From NCBI RefSeq assembly GCF_022012415.1, contig NZ_JAKLTR010000005.1, positions 124,001 to 188,000 of the forward strand: a stretch of 64,000 bases of DNA, given 5' to 3'. A program made the translations under genes and the position numbers. This stretch comes from Terrimonas ginsenosidimutans (GTDB lineage Bacteria > Bacteroidota > Bacteroidia > Chitinophagales > Chitinophagaceae). Shown in pieces: positions 1-9,511 of the stretch. Each line of letters begins with the position of its first letter. Positions within the stretch are counted from its first letter, which is position 1. The notes beneath the pieces are model-generated. The model worked only from the letters and a program-made list of their open reading frames with translations, was not told the DNA's origin and did not search any database.

Positions 1-73
1 AAAAGAGCTCGCTGGCAAAGAAGCACAGGAAGCTCAGATCAAAGGTCTGGTAGATGAAATTAAACTGAATTGA
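1..73 (+). CDS. atpF: ATP synthase Fo subunit b, C-terminal end (partial)
   Basis: Only the last 23 codons are inside the window, read from base 2 to the TGA at 71-73, ending in KGLVDEIKLN. The identity is inferred from position: in F-type ATPase operons subunit b directly precedes the delta subunit, and the charged Lys/Glu-rich helix fits the end of the b subunit stalk. Subunit b forms the peripheral stalk that ties the membrane Fo sector to F1 through delta. It is 24 bp upstream of atpH on the same strand. Confidence 0.75.
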   Translation, partial: KELAGKEAQEAQIKGLVDEIKLN

Positions 74-97
74 TAAAAGATATTCCCAAACAGATAT

Positions 98-661
98 ATG
101 CCTAATCCCCGTTTAGCCACGCGTTATGCCAAATCCCTGATCGATCTGTCCATTGAGAGAGGCGAGCTGGAGCAGGTATTTGCAGATATGCAATGGCTGC
201 AGGCCGTAATTAAAAGCAACCGCGATTTCGTGAATCTTCTTCGCAGCCCGATCATCAAGGCTGACGTTAAGAAGAAGATCGTTGAAGCGGTTACAGCAGG
301 AAAGCTCAGCGTGGTCACCAATGGATTCAATACACTGCTGATCACTAAAGGCCGTGAAGGAACTCTTCCTGAGATCGTGAATGCGTTCATCGACCAGTAT
401 AAAAAGCACAAGAATATCCAGGTTGTTCAGCTGACCACAGCAGAGCCGGTTAGCGAGGCATTGAAGAATGCTATTGTTGCACAGGTGAAAAAATCTGCGG
501 GATTCGAAAACATCGAGCTGGAAGAGAAGGTAGATCCCTCTTTGATCGGTGGATTCGTATTGCAGGCGGGCGACCAACTGGTTGATGCAAGTGTTGCATA
601 CGATCTGAAAGCAATTGCAAAACAATTCGAGAACAACGACTTTATTTACAAAGTACGATAA
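98..661 (+). CDS. atpH: F1Fo ATP synthase delta subunit (OSCP)
   Basis: The 187-residue product has the length and features of the delta/OSCP family: an N-terminal helical domain beginning NPRLATRYAKSLIDLS and a C-terminal part containing the family-typical LEEKVDPSLIGGFVLQAGD (about residues 141-159). Delta sits on top of the F1 head and joins it to the subunit b stalk so that rotation can be used for ATP synthesis. It lies between the end of atpF and atpA, all on one strand and closely spaced, as in the usual operon. The ATG at 98 is followed by sequence that matches the family N-terminus well. Confidence 0.95.
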   Translation: MPNPRLATRYAKSLIDLSIERGELEQVFADMQWLQAVIKSNRDFVNLLRSPIIKADVKKKIVEAVTAGKLSVVTNGFNTLLITKGREGTLPEIVNAFIDQYKKHKNIQVVQLTTAEPVSEALKNAIVAQVKKSAGFENIELEEKVDPSLIGGFVLQAGDQLVDASVAYDLKAIAKQFENNDFIYKVR

Positions 662-687
662 CCAGCCTGCGCTAAAGCTTCGGCTGG
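662..687 (+). other. Intercistronic hairpin between atpH and atpA
   Basis: CCAGCC at 662-667 can pair with GGCTGG at 682-687 just after the atpH stop codon. No T-tract follows, so it is unlikely to terminate transcription. It may be an mRNA-processing or stability element that separates expression of atpH and atpA. The stem is short and could be chance. Confidence 0.3.
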
Positions 688-723
688 CAGAGTAACTCAA
701 AAATTAGATAAACAAAAACATAT

Positions 724-2301
<1,578 letters not shown>

Positions 2302-2328
2302 GCCGATCTCAAGTTTATCTATCTATAG

Positions 2329-2358
2329 GCGGTCCCGGATTTCCGGGATCGCTTTTTT
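2329..2358 (+). terminator. Intrinsic terminator of the ATP synthase operon
   Basis: A 10-bp GC-rich stem (GCGGTCCCGG / CCGGGATCGC, with one G-U pair) and a four-base loop are followed directly by six T residues. It lies 27 bp after the atpA stop codon. Confidence 0.9.
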
Positions 2359-2363
2359 ATTGC

Positions 2364-2483
2364 GTCTGGCGTAGGAGGAACGCGGCGAACGAAACGCGGC
2401 GAGCCGGGAAATACAATTTATTCCTGGCTCTTTTCGCTGCGTCCGTCGCGTATCGTTGCGTTGCCGCGTTCCTTCTACGCAGA
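2364..2483. repeat. Family A palindromic intergenic repeat, copy A1
   Basis: A GC-rich imperfect palindrome of about 120 bp. The left arm starts CTGGCGTAGGAGGAACGCGG and the right arm, read in reverse complement, starts CTGCGTAGAAGGAACGCGG. The middle holds the block GGGAAATACAAT. The same end sequences and the GAAATACAAT block occur at 63181-63308, and a left-arm-like copy occurs at 54849-54945. It lies just after the atpA terminator. No open frame with protein character covers it. Confidence 0.85.
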
Positions 2484-2511
2484 TCAAGTCGAAAATATTT
2501 CCCCGCCCTTA

Positions 2512-2543
2512 TTTGGTTTATATCATAAACTGGTTTACGTTTG
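2512..2543 (+). promoter_or_regulatory. Bacteroidota-type promoter of the TonB receptor operon
   Basis: TTTG at 2512-2515, a spacer of exactly 20 bp, and TACGTTTG at 2536-2543 match the Bacteroidota housekeeping consensus TTTG-N19-21-TAnnTTTG. The start codon at 2563 is 19 bp downstream, leaving a short leader. This is the best full promoter match in the window. Confidence 0.8.
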
Positions 2544-2562
2544 TGTCGCAATCAACTGAAAA

Positions 2563-4821
2563 ATGAAACTCCTGCTTACAACCGCCTTGTCACTCGCTGC
2601 AGTAATTAGCTCTCAACTGGCTAATTCTCAGTCTGTTTTGAAAGGAACGGTCACCAACAACAAATCGAAGCCTCTACCCGGCATCAACATTACACTGAAA
2701 GACACCTACGACGGAGCAACTACCGATAGCCTCGGCCGCTTCTCCTTTTCGACAACTGAGAAAGGCGAACTGACCCTGGTGGCGAGCTCCACTGGTCTGA
2801 AACCTTTTGAACAGGTCTTAAAACTCACCAAAGACTCTTCTTACAATTTCGCCATCCAACTCAAAGAAGAGATCACTGAGCTGAGTGCTGTGGTTGTAAC
2901 CGCCGGAACATTTGAAGCCAGCGATAAGAAACGCACGGCTGTTCTGACGCCTATTGATGTGGCAACAACTGCCGGCGCAAATGCAGATGTGACAGCCGCA
3001 TTGAAAACATTGCCCGGAACACAGCAAGTGGGAGAGAGTGAAGGTCTTTTCGTTCGTGGTGGAACAGCTGCGGAAACAAAAACCTTTATTGATGGAACGC
3101 TGGTCAACAACTTCTTTTATAGCAGCATTCCCAATATTTCCACGCGAAGCCGTTTTTCTCCGTTCATTTTCAAAGGAACAGTTTTTAGCACGGGCGGATA
3201 CTCCGCGTTGTATGGTCAGGCGCTGTCTTCCGCTCTTGTCCTTGAAACAATAGATCTGCCTGAACAAAGTGCTGGTAGTCTTGGATTCTCGCCACTTGGG
3301 ATCAGTGGTGGTCTGCAGAAACTGGCGAAGAATAAGAAGTTCTCCTGGGGATTCAACTATGACTATACCAATTTGTGGGCTGTATTCAAAGTGCTCAAGC
3401 AAAGGCAGGATTATATTAAAGAGCCGGAATATCACACTGGCGATGCAAACTTCCGTTTCAAAACATCTGCTACAGGGATGGTGAAATATTACGGTTATTT
3501 CAGCCGTAACAAACTTGGATTTCGTGAGAATAGTATTGACTCTACCGGCTACAAGGACCGCTTCGGTTTGAAGAACTTCAATATGTACCATAACCTTTCC
3601 TGGAGAGAAGGTTTGGGCAATGGCTGGAAAATGAATCTGGGCGTGTCGTATGCCTACAACCAGGATGATATAGACGGGGGAATGCAGAACAGCAGTAACC
3701 AGGATGTGGTCTTGCAAGGTCTTGAGTGGAAAGATTTCGGGTTGCAATCCAAAGGAAAATACTTCAATGCAAAAGCTGTTTTTGAGAAGAGAATTGTCGG
3801 CCTCAGCGCAGCAAGATTTGGAGTGGAATACAACAACAGCAATGACAATCCAAATTATACCGACTATACCAACCAGCACTATGATTTCACTATACAGGAG
3901 CATTTGAAGTCGGTATTTGCTGAGACTGATATTTATCTGACCAATGCGCTGGCTGCAAAGGTTGGCGGTCGCTTTGAACACTCTGCATTATTTGATCGCT
4001 CGAATATTGCACCACGCGCGTCACTGGCTTATAAATTAGGCAAAGAAAGCCAGGCTTCACTTGCGTATGGAATGTTCTATCAAAACCCGGAGACGAGATA
4101 TCTCCGTTCTGTTGGCAATCTCGATTTTGCAAAAGCAACTCACTACGTTGCCCAGTACCTGAAAACAAATAAGAATATCACTGCGCGCTTCGAAGTGTTC
4201 TATAAAAAATATGACAATCTTGTAAAAACGGGTACACAATACAATAACGACCAGGTTGCCGCCAACAACAATGGGTTTGGTGATGCAAAAGGAATTGAAG
4301 TTTTCTGGAGAGATAAAAAAACGATCAAGAACCTGGATTACTGGGTTTCCTATTCTTACCTGGATACAAAGCGGGACTTCCTGAATTTTCCAACTGCAAT
4401 GCAGCCAAGTTTTGCTGCTAAACATACAGGATCATTAGTGATGAAGAAATTCGTGACAGCCTGGAAAACCGGTTTCAATATGACTTATACCTATTCAAGC
4501 GGCCGTCCCTACTACAATATTTACAATGATAATGGCATCAACAAGTTTGCCGATCGCGGAGAAACAGATGATTTTCATAACGTGAGCTTTAGTCTGAATT
4601 ATCTGCCAAAGCTGTTCAGTAAAGGAGCAAACAAATTCACCGTGCTGGTATTGTCAGTAAATAATATCTTCGGTATCAAACAGACTTATGGGTATAAATA
4701 CTCTTACAATTCCATCAGGAAAGAGGCCATCGTTCCGCCATCCCGTTCGTTTGTATTCATTGGTTTGTTTATGAGCTTTGGCGTAGACAATACAGAAAAT
4801 GTAATCAACAGTAATCTTTGA
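2563..4821 (+). CDS. TonB-dependent outer-membrane receptor with N-terminal carboxypeptidase-regulatory-like domain
   Basis: A 752-residue protein with a signal peptide (MKLLLTTALSLAAVISSQ). An Ig-like carboxypeptidase-regulatory-like domain covers about residues 25-105 (SVLKGTVTNNKSKPLPGINI), then a plug domain at about 120-225 (LKTLPGTQQVGESEGLFVRG, FSTGGYSALYGQALSSAL), then a long beta-barrel ending in aromatic, barrel-like strands. Such receptors import ligands across the outer membrane using TonB energy. No SusD partner follows, which argues against a classical polysaccharide locus; the ligand is unknown. A strong promoter is at 2512-2543. A small exported protein follows after 33 bp and is probably cotranscribed. 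Confidence 0.92.
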   Translation: MKLLLTTALSLAAVISSQLANSQSVLKGTVTNNKSKPLPGINITLKDTYDGATTDSLGRFSFSTTEKGELTLVASSTGLKPFEQVLKLTKDSSYNFAIQLKEEITELSAVVVTAGTFEASDKKRTAVLTPIDVATTAGANADVTAALKTLPGTQQVGESEGLFVRGGTAAETKTFIDGTLVNNFFYSSIPNISTRSRFSPFIFKGTVFSTGGYSALYGQALSSALVLETIDLPEQSAGSLGFSPLGISGGLQKLAKNKKFSWGFNYDYTNLWAVFKVLKQRQDYIKEPEYHTGDANFRFKTSATGMVKYYGYFSRNKLGFRENSIDSTGYKDRFGLKNFNMYHNLSWREGLGNGWKMNLGVSYAYNQDDIDGGMQNSSNQDVVLQGLEWKDFGLQSKGKYFNAKAVFEKRIVGLSAARFGVEYNNSNDNPNYTDYTNQHYDFTIQEHLKSVFAETDIYLTNALAAKVGGRFEHSALFDRSNIAPRASLAYKLGKESQASLAYGMFYQNPETRYLRSVGNLDFAKATHYVAQYLKTNKNITARFEVFYKKYDNLVKTGTQYNNDQVAANNNGFGDAKGIEVFWRDKKTIKNLDYWVSYSYLDTKRDFLNFPTAMQPSFAAKHTGSLVMKKFVTAWKTGFNMTYTYSSGRPYYNIYNDNGINKFADRGETDDFHNVSFSLNYLPKLFSKGANKFTVLVLSVNNIFGIKQTYGYKYSYNSIRKEAIVPPSRSFVFIGLFMSFGVDNTENVINSNL

Positions 4822-4854
4822 TCTTAATCTTCATTAACCATAAAAACTCAAAAC

Positions 4855-5502
4855 ATGAAACGTATATTTTTATCAGCTGCTCTTGCACTTTCTTTTATTG
4901 CGGCGAATGCACAAAGTGACCGTTACAAATCCGCCATGGAGAAATTGATCGCCACATTGGATACAACAAAAACTGTTGATGGCTATACAGAGTTGGGTAA
5001 TTCATTTCAGCGTGTTGCCGAAGCTGAGAAAACTCAATGGTTGCCCTATTACTATGCCGCACTGGCAAGCGTAAGTGCTGCGAACAATATGTTTGTGACA
5101 GGCCAGACAGATAAGATCGATCCGATCGTTGATAAAGCGGCACCACTGATCGCAAAGGCTGAAGAGTTACAAAAAGACAATTCAGAGATCTTCATTCTGA
5201 AAAAGATGTATAATACAGCCAAAATGATGGCTGATCCGATGAACAGGTATATGGAATTGTCTCCCGTTGCTGCGGAAGCACTGGCAACCGCTAAAAAGCT
5301 GAACCCTGAAAATCCGCGCGTGCCTTTACTGGAAGGCCAGGACCTGTTCTTTACACCCGAGCAATTCGGTGGCGATAAAAATGAAGCAAAAAAGAAATTT
5401 GAAGAGGCATTGAAAAAATTTGAAGCCTTCAAGCCGGCTGACAATCTTGCTCCGCATTGGGGAAAAGATCAGGCGACTTACTTTATCTCACAGATCAAGT
5501 AA
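4855..5502 (+). CDS. Exported helical (TPR-like) protein of unknown function
   Basis: A 215-residue protein with a signal peptide ending about ALALSFIAANAQ. The mature part is alpha-helical, with Ala/Lys-rich repeats such as PLIAKAEELQKDNSEIFILKK and EALATAKKLNPENPRVPLLE. The NPENPRVPLLEG pattern is typical of tetratricopeptide-like helix pairs. A signal peptide without a lipobox suggests a periplasmic protein. It lies 33 bp after the TonB receptor gene and upstream of two membrane protein genes, so it may serve the same uptake function. No specific family function is recognised. Confidence 0.75.
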   Translation: MKRIFLSAALALSFIAANAQSDRYKSAMEKLIATLDTTKTVDGYTELGNSFQRVAEAEKTQWLPYYYAALASVSAANNMFVTGQTDKIDPIVDKAAPLIAKAEELQKDNSEIFILKKMYNTAKMMADPMNRYMELSPVAAEALATAKKLNPENPRVPLLEGQDLFFTPEQFGGDKNEAKKKFEEALKKFEAFKPADNLAPHWGKDQATYFISQIK

Positions 5503-5586
5503 TTTGTATTGTTTCCAAGGTATCGCAGTTCCGGAATGTACCCGGAGCTGCGATGTCTATTCTATATACAGCCGAAACCAGTTGTT

Positions 5587-6174
5587 ATGAATGATGATAA
5601 CTTTTCTGTCCAGGATAGCTTCCGGGTTATTCAGTCGATGATTGATAAAGCGAAAGAAGATTTTGCTGACAATGCTTTCTTTTCTCTGCTATGGGGATGG
5701 CTGGTCTTCTTTGCAGCCCTGGGGCAGTATATTTTGCGGGAGATCATTCATTATCCTCATCATTATCTGGTGTGGCTACTCATGATCCCGGGGGGTATTA
5801 TCAGTATAATTTATGGATATAAGTTTGGCAGGAGAACGAAAGTAAAGACGTATATGAACGAGGCCATGAGTTTTTTCGGAATCGCATGTGGTGTCTCCTT
5901 CAGTATCCTGTCGCTTGTATTTTCCTATAGCAATGCGTGGCATTTTGCATTTCCTGTTTATCTTGCGCTTTATGGACTTTGCTCCTTTGTAAGCGGAGCC
6001 ATCCTGCGATTACAGCTTTTGAGATGGGCCGCCGTTATTTGCTGGGCGATAGCGATAATATCGATCTATGTAGGTTATGATGTTCAGCTATTGTTAATGG
6101 CTGCCTCTGCTGTAACAGCGTTTATTGTTCCCGGCTATGTTATGCGTGCAAAAAAAAGAAAGCAATTGGCTTAA
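5587..6174 (+). CDS. Integral membrane protein, paralogue of the next gene
   Basis: The 195-residue frame is read from ATG at 5587 (MNDDNFSVQDSFRVIQSM). A longer upstream reading from 5509 has an unlikely N-terminus and would begin 6 bp after the previous stop. A short soluble N-terminus with AKEDFADNAFFSLLWGW is followed by about five hydrophobic segments and a basic tail (RAKKRKQL). The same SFxxIQxMI-KAK-F-LWG pattern opens the next gene, so the two are a duplicated pair. It lies 2 bp upstream of its paralogue. The family has no function that I recognise. Confidence 0.75.
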   Translation: MNDDNFSVQDSFRVIQSMIDKAKEDFADNAFFSLLWGWLVFFAALGQYILREIIHYPHHYLVWLLMIPGGIISIIYGYKFGRRTKVKTYMNEAMSFFGIACGVSFSILSLVFSYSNAWHFAFPVYLALYGLCSFVSGAILRLQLLRWAAVICWAIAIISIYVGYDVQLLLMAASAVTAFIVPGYVMRAKKRKQLA

Positions 6175-6176
6175 CT

Positions 6177-6857
6177 ATGGAAGATAAAAAAATATCTGAA
6201 CAGGAAAGTCTGCTACTGATCCAGGAGATGATCGGTAAGGCAAAAAGTCATTTTCATGAAAGTGGAGGCAGTTCTATTCTTTGGGGCTCGGTGATCGGCA
6301 CTTGCGGCCTCGTTAGTTATTTTCAGGAAGAGTTCCGGTTTTCGATTGGATTCGATATCTGGATATTGACACTTGTGGCCATTCTACCCGGCATCTGGAT
6401 AAATATACGGGCGTCGAAAAGGAGAAGCGTAAAAACCTACGCACAGTCGGCAACTGATGTAGTATGGAATGTTTTCGGTATCAGCATTGTATGCCTTGTT
6501 TTATACGGCAATATTGTTCCTTCGGCCAGCCAACATTTATTTTCTTCCGATAATATTGAATTGTTGCAACGCAACACACTTACTGGTGAGATCAAAAATT
6601 ACCGTCCATCCGCGCTTAGCCTCAGTTCTATTTTCCTGATCATCTATGCGTTTCCAACACTTGCAACGGGTTGGATCACTGGTTTCAAACCGATGACGAT
6701 CGGTTCTATAATATGCTATGCTTTTTTCGTGATGTCTCTCTTTACTCCTTTTAAATATGATATGTTATTAAGCGGGTTTGCGGGTATTGGCAACTGGCTT
6801 ATTCCGGGTTTGATTCTGAACAGCAGGTACCGGAAAGTAAAATCGGCTCATGTTTAA
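6177..6857 (+). CDS. Integral membrane protein, paralogue of the preceding gene
   Basis: A 226-residue protein beginning MEDKKISEQESLLLIQEMIG, then KAKSHFHESGGSSILWGSV, matching the opening of the previous gene. About five hydrophobic segments follow, with an extra soluble loop near residues 118-140. Its last 8 bp (6850-6857) overlap the start of the winged-helix regulator gene, which suggests translational coupling. Membrane protein plus winged-helix regulator pairs are common in Bacteroidota, and the regulator may control this set. Function unknown. Confidence 0.8.
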   Translation: MEDKKISEQESLLLIQEMIGKAKSHFHESGGSSILWGSVIGTCGLVSYFQEEFRFSIGFDIWILTLVAILPGIWINIRASKRRSVKTYAQSATDVVWNVFGISIVCLVLYGNIVPSASQHLFSSDNIELLQRNTLTGEIKNYRPSALSLSSIFLIIYAFPTLATGWITGFKPMTIGSIICYAFFVMSLFTPFKYDMLLSGFAGIGNWLIPGLILNSRYRKVKSAHV

Positions 6858-7140
6858 AGATCTTGACCCCATATTGCATTCTCAATTACGGCTTGCTGTA
6901 GTATCACTTCTCATTGGTGTGAAGGAGGCTGAATTCACGTTCCTGAAAGAGAAAACAAATTCTACAGCGGGTAACCTCAGCGTGCAGATACAGAAACTCA
7001 AAGATGCCGGTTATATAGATGTAGTAAAGCAATTCAAGAATAACTATCCTCAGACCATCTGCAAGATCACGCCGCAGGGGATCTCGGCTTTTGAGGAATA
7101 CGTAAAAAATCTGCAAGCCTATCTCGGACAAAGCAAGTAA
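6850..7140 (+). CDS. Winged-helix DNA-binding regulator (HTH_34-like)
   Basis: A 96-residue protein that is essentially a single winged-helix domain: DPILHSQLRLAVVSLLIGV, a recognition region with STAGNLSVQIQKLKDAGYID, and a wing with ICKITPQGISAFEEYVKNL. This fits the ArsR/MarR-like family HTH_34 (PF13601). It has no ligand domain or cysteine sensor. The ATG at 6850 lies inside the end of the preceding membrane protein gene (8-bp overlap), so the two are probably made together. It may autoregulate the operon from 2563 or from 5587; no operator was identified. Confidence 0.85.
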   Translation: MFKDLDPILHSQLRLAVVSLLIGVKEAEFTFLKEKTNSTAGNLSVQIQKLKDAGYIDVVKQFKNNYPQTICKITPQGISAFEEYVKNLQAYLGQSK

Positions 7141-7183
7141 GGCATAATTTTTCTCAATCTTCCTTTCCTCCTTCTATCTCTTG

Positions 7184-7218
7184 GCTAAAATAAATGCAGC
7201 CCTTTAGACAAAGGGCCG
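7184..7218 (-). terminator. Possible terminator for the minus-strand small genes
   Basis: GCCCTTT (7199-7205) pairs with AAAGGGC (7210-7216). On the minus strand the stem is followed by a T-rich stretch. It lies between converging genes, after the end of the 44-residue frame at 7266. The U-tract is interrupted, so the call is weak. Confidence 0.4.
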
Positions 7219-7265
7219 CTTCTATTGGAAACTCTAAGTGTATACTAAAGAAAAATTAAATCAGG

Positions 7266-7400
7266 TTAAAATCTTCGTGGTTGTTTTACAGGCACCAGCA
7301 CTAAAGCGGGTGTATGTTCTTTCGGAGCCAGAAGACGGTCTATTGCTTTTCTTAATTTCTTCGCCAGCTCTTTTCTTTTGTTGATCTTTTCTACTGACAT
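7266..7400 (-). CDS. Possible 44-residue basic small protein
   Basis: An ATG at 7398-7400 opens a 44-codon frame starting MSVEKINKRKELAKKLRKAI and ending KQPRRF, with a TAA at 7266-7268. The product is strongly basic at the N-terminus with an amphipathic Lys-rich helix and a short hydrophobic PALVLVPV stretch. It lies 38 bp downstream of the 131-residue exported protein on the same strand, so the two could share a transcript. No family is recognised. The length is close to what chance allows, and support is only the clean composition and the gene-like position. Confidence 0.4.
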   Translation of the reverse strand: MSVEKINKRKELAKKLRKAIDRLLAPKEHTPALVLVPVKQPRRF

Positions 7401-7438
7401 GGACGAGGTTTTAGGTTGTGTACGGATGTGTGACCTTC

Positions 7439-7834
7439 TTATCTGGATACAACAGTTGAATAAGTGGTGCTACCTTTCTTATCGATGATCTTAACACGGT
7501 AAGAACTATTGGCAGCAACATTTGAATCGCGGAACGCGTACTCAGCTGTGCCTTTATCTTCAGTAGTGAAAATGATGGCAACAGTTTTGAACGAAGAACC
7601 ATTGATACTTCTTTCAAGTTCAAGCTGGTCGGCCACCTCATTATTATTGACCGACCAGGTCAGTTGAGTCCGCTTATCCGTAGATGTACATTGCAGTGCT
7701 TCAACAGAAGCTTTAGGAGCTGTGGCAGACGTGGTGGAGTCTCTGCTTGTAAAAGGGTTAACGCCAGGATATGCCATTGCAATGGTGGCGTTCAGTAAAA
7801 GGGCGATAATAAAGCCGTAAAAGTTCGTTTTCAT
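7439..7834 (-). CDS. Small exported protein with a T9SS-associated beta-sandwich domain
   Basis: A 131-residue protein with a signal peptide (MKTNFYGFIIALLLNATIAMA). The mature part contains LTWSVNNNEVADQLELERSI, YAFRDSNVAANSSYRVKIID and GSTTYSTVVSR. This is the fibronectin-like domain that usually comes just before the C-terminal sorting domain in large Bacteroidota surface proteins; compare LQWETGEKINNTSFIVERSP in the 9512-12172 gene. Here it stands alone and the sorting domain is missing, so it may be a secreted single domain or a decayed fragment. It is preceded by a 370-bp non-coding stretch. Confidence 0.7.
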   Translation of the reverse strand: MKTNFYGFIIALLLNATIAMAYPGVNPFTSRDSTTSATAPKASVEALQCTSTDKRTQLTWSVNNNEVADQLELERSINGSSFKTVAIIFTTEDKGTAEYAFRDSNVAANSSYRVKIIDKKGSTTYSTVVSR

Positions 7835-8204
7835 TTCCTTGGGTTTGATTATTTCTCAACAGGCCCACAGGAATATCGGATAAGCGAATCAAAAAACGGA
7901 TTAGGGTGGTGGAAGTCCCTGAACCAACTCTATTCGTGTTTTTACGTAGTAGAATGTGGTTTTCCGTAACCGGAAACAAACGTAGTAACTCGCTCTAGCA
8001 TTTGCAAGCAATTACGCTAATATTTTTCTGACTTGAATAAGCACAAATGGTCGCGAATAAGCACGAATAGATTATGATTGAATACTTTACATCAGAAAAT
8101 AAGGCATAAAAAAAGCCCCGAAAATGCTCCCGGGGCTAGTAAATTTCCTATTCAGTTTCAGGGTTGCTCAACCCAATAGTTCAATATTCGCGGCCATTCG
8201 CGCA
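7835..8204. other. Non-coding stretch between divergent/tandem minus-strand genes
   Basis: No convincing gene is seen in this 370-bp stretch. It contains the minus-strand terminator of pdxA at 8107-8137 and should hold the promoter of the 131-residue protein gene. A short direct repeat, AATAAGCACAAAT and AATAAGCACGAAT, lies near 8037-8067. Confidence 0.6.
8107..8137 (-). terminator. Intrinsic terminator of pdxA
   Basis: On the minus strand AGCCCCG/CGGGGCT forms a 7-bp GC-rich stem followed by seven T residues. It is about 70 bp past the pdxA stop codon. Confidence 0.85.
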
Positions 8205-9293
8205 CTACTCGCGTATGTCTTCGTCTTCCATTCTCGCAAACACTTCCGGATTGATCTTCTTCAAAGGATTGCTTCTGTTAAGATCATAATCTGCGCGTTG
8301 TTGAATGATGTCTATGCATTCATAAATTGCGGTCAGGAATGATGATGCATCTGCTTTATCTTTTCCTGCAATGTCAAAAGCTACGCCATGATCGGGAGAT
8401 GTTCTCACCACGGGAAGTCCGGCGGTATAGTTAACACCATCGCCTGAAGCAAGTGCTTTGAAAGGAATGAGTCCCTGATCATGGTACATTGCCAGGACAG
8501 CATCAAACTTATCGTAATGTTTTCTTGCGAAGAACGCGTCAGCGCTGAAAGGACCAACTACAAGCATATTGCTGTTCTTTGCTTCTTTGATCGCTGGTTT
8601 GATGATGGTTTCTTCTTCATTGCCGATCAGTCCTTCATCGCCCGCATGTGGATTTAATCCGAGTACGGCAATGCGTGGCTTGTCAATGCCGAAGTCACGC
8701 TGCAGACTTTTATGTACGATGTGAAGCTTACTTACGATATTTTCTTTCGTGATATACTTCGCAATATCTTTTACAGGAACATGCTCGGTGACCAGTGCCA
8801 CGCGAAAGCTGCCGGCGCACATCATCATCACTACATCCTTTGCTTCAAAAAAACTTTTCAGGTAAGGAGTATGACCAGGAAAATTGAAGTCGGGCGACTG
8901 GATATTTTTCTTATGGATAGGAGCGGTCACCAGGCCATCGATCTGCTGCTGTTTCAATGCAGCAACAGCGGTTTGCAGAGACAGGACCGCATACTTGCCG
9001 GCGGCATCTTCCAGTTGACCGGGATTGACAGCTACTTCTTCTTCCCAGCAATTAAATACATTCACCTGCTTGTTATTAAGGCGGTTATATTCTTTCGTGC
9101 TCTGATAGTTGAAATTTATTTCGGTAATTGACTTGCGGTAAAAGTTCACCACCTTATTGGACGCAAAGATCACCGGGGTGCAAAGTTCAAGCAAACGGCT
9201 ATCTGAGAAAGTCTTAATGATAAGCTCTAACCCGATCCCGTTCAGGTCACCACAAGAAATACCAATTACGGGCTTTTGGGGAGTATTAGACAT
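8205..9293 (-). CDS. pdxA: 4-hydroxythreonine-4-phosphate dehydrogenase
   Basis: A 362-residue protein of the PdxA family, which oxidises 4-phosphohydroxy-L-threonine in the DXP-dependent route to pyridoxal phosphate. The N-terminus KPVIGISCGDLNGIGLELII is typical. The three metal-binding histidines appear in APIHKKN, NPHAGD and MYHDQGLIPFKALA, followed by TSPDHGVAFDIAGK. The length is a little greater than the roughly 330 residues of enterobacterial PdxA. It is a single gene with its own terminator at 8107-8137. The upstream region, shared with the divergent gene at 9512, carries a family B repeat. Confidence 0.95.
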   Translation of the reverse strand: MSNTPQKPVIGISCGDLNGIGLELIIKTFSDSRLLELCTPVIFASNKVVNFYRKSITEINFNYQSTKEYNRLNNKQVNVFNCWEEEVAVNPGQLEDAAGKYAVLSLQTAVAALKQQQIDGLVTAPIHKKNIQSPDFNFPGHTPYLKSFFEAKDVVMMMCAGSFRVALVTEHVPVKDIAKYITKENIVSKLHIVHKSLQRDFGIDKPRIAVLGLNPHAGDEGLIGNEEETIIKPAIKEAKNSNMLVVGPFSADAFFARKHYDKFDAVLAMYHDQGLIPFKALASGDGVNYTAGLPVVRTSPDHGVAFDIAGKDKADASSFLTAIYECIDIIQQRADYDLNRSNPLKKINPEVFARMEDEDIRE

Positions 9294-9335
9294 TGTTTTA
9301 CAGATTTGTAGGTAAAGTTAGGGAAAGTTCTGTAT

Positions 9336-9365
9336 CGTTGTCCGTTGACCGTTCACCGTTGCCCG
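9336..9365. repeat. Family B heptamer array, copy B1 (single arm)
   Basis: Four tandem 7-bp units of the form CCGTTGA/CCGTTCA, reading CGTTGTCCGTTGACC then GTTCACCGTTGCCCG. There is no inverted partner nearby. Unlike the other B copies, it lies between two divergent genes rather than after a stop codon. Confidence 0.7.
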
Positions 9366-9511
9366 AAATCACCGATGCGGGGTCTGCTACTTTGCCCCGT
9401 ACCAGGTCGCAGATCAATAAGCCATAGTGTTTCTACCTGAGGCAAATTCACGAAAACTACTCATCACTTTATAGACCGAACTTTCTATTTTTCAGGTCAA
9501 ATCCGCTATCG

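Noticed and set aside
2357-2551. A 64-codon minus-strand frame over repeat A1
   Set aside because: It is a product of the palindromic repeat; codons are Arg/Ala/Tyr-rich from GCG units and there is no such gene at the other A copies.
2818-3981. A 387-codon minus-strand frame antisense to the TonB receptor
   Set aside because: It is opposite a clear receptor gene and its product has no domain or signal character.
9336-9365. Tandem CCGTTGA units considered as a CRISPR-like array
   Set aside because: Units are contiguous with no spacers, only 7 bp long, and no cas genes are in the window.
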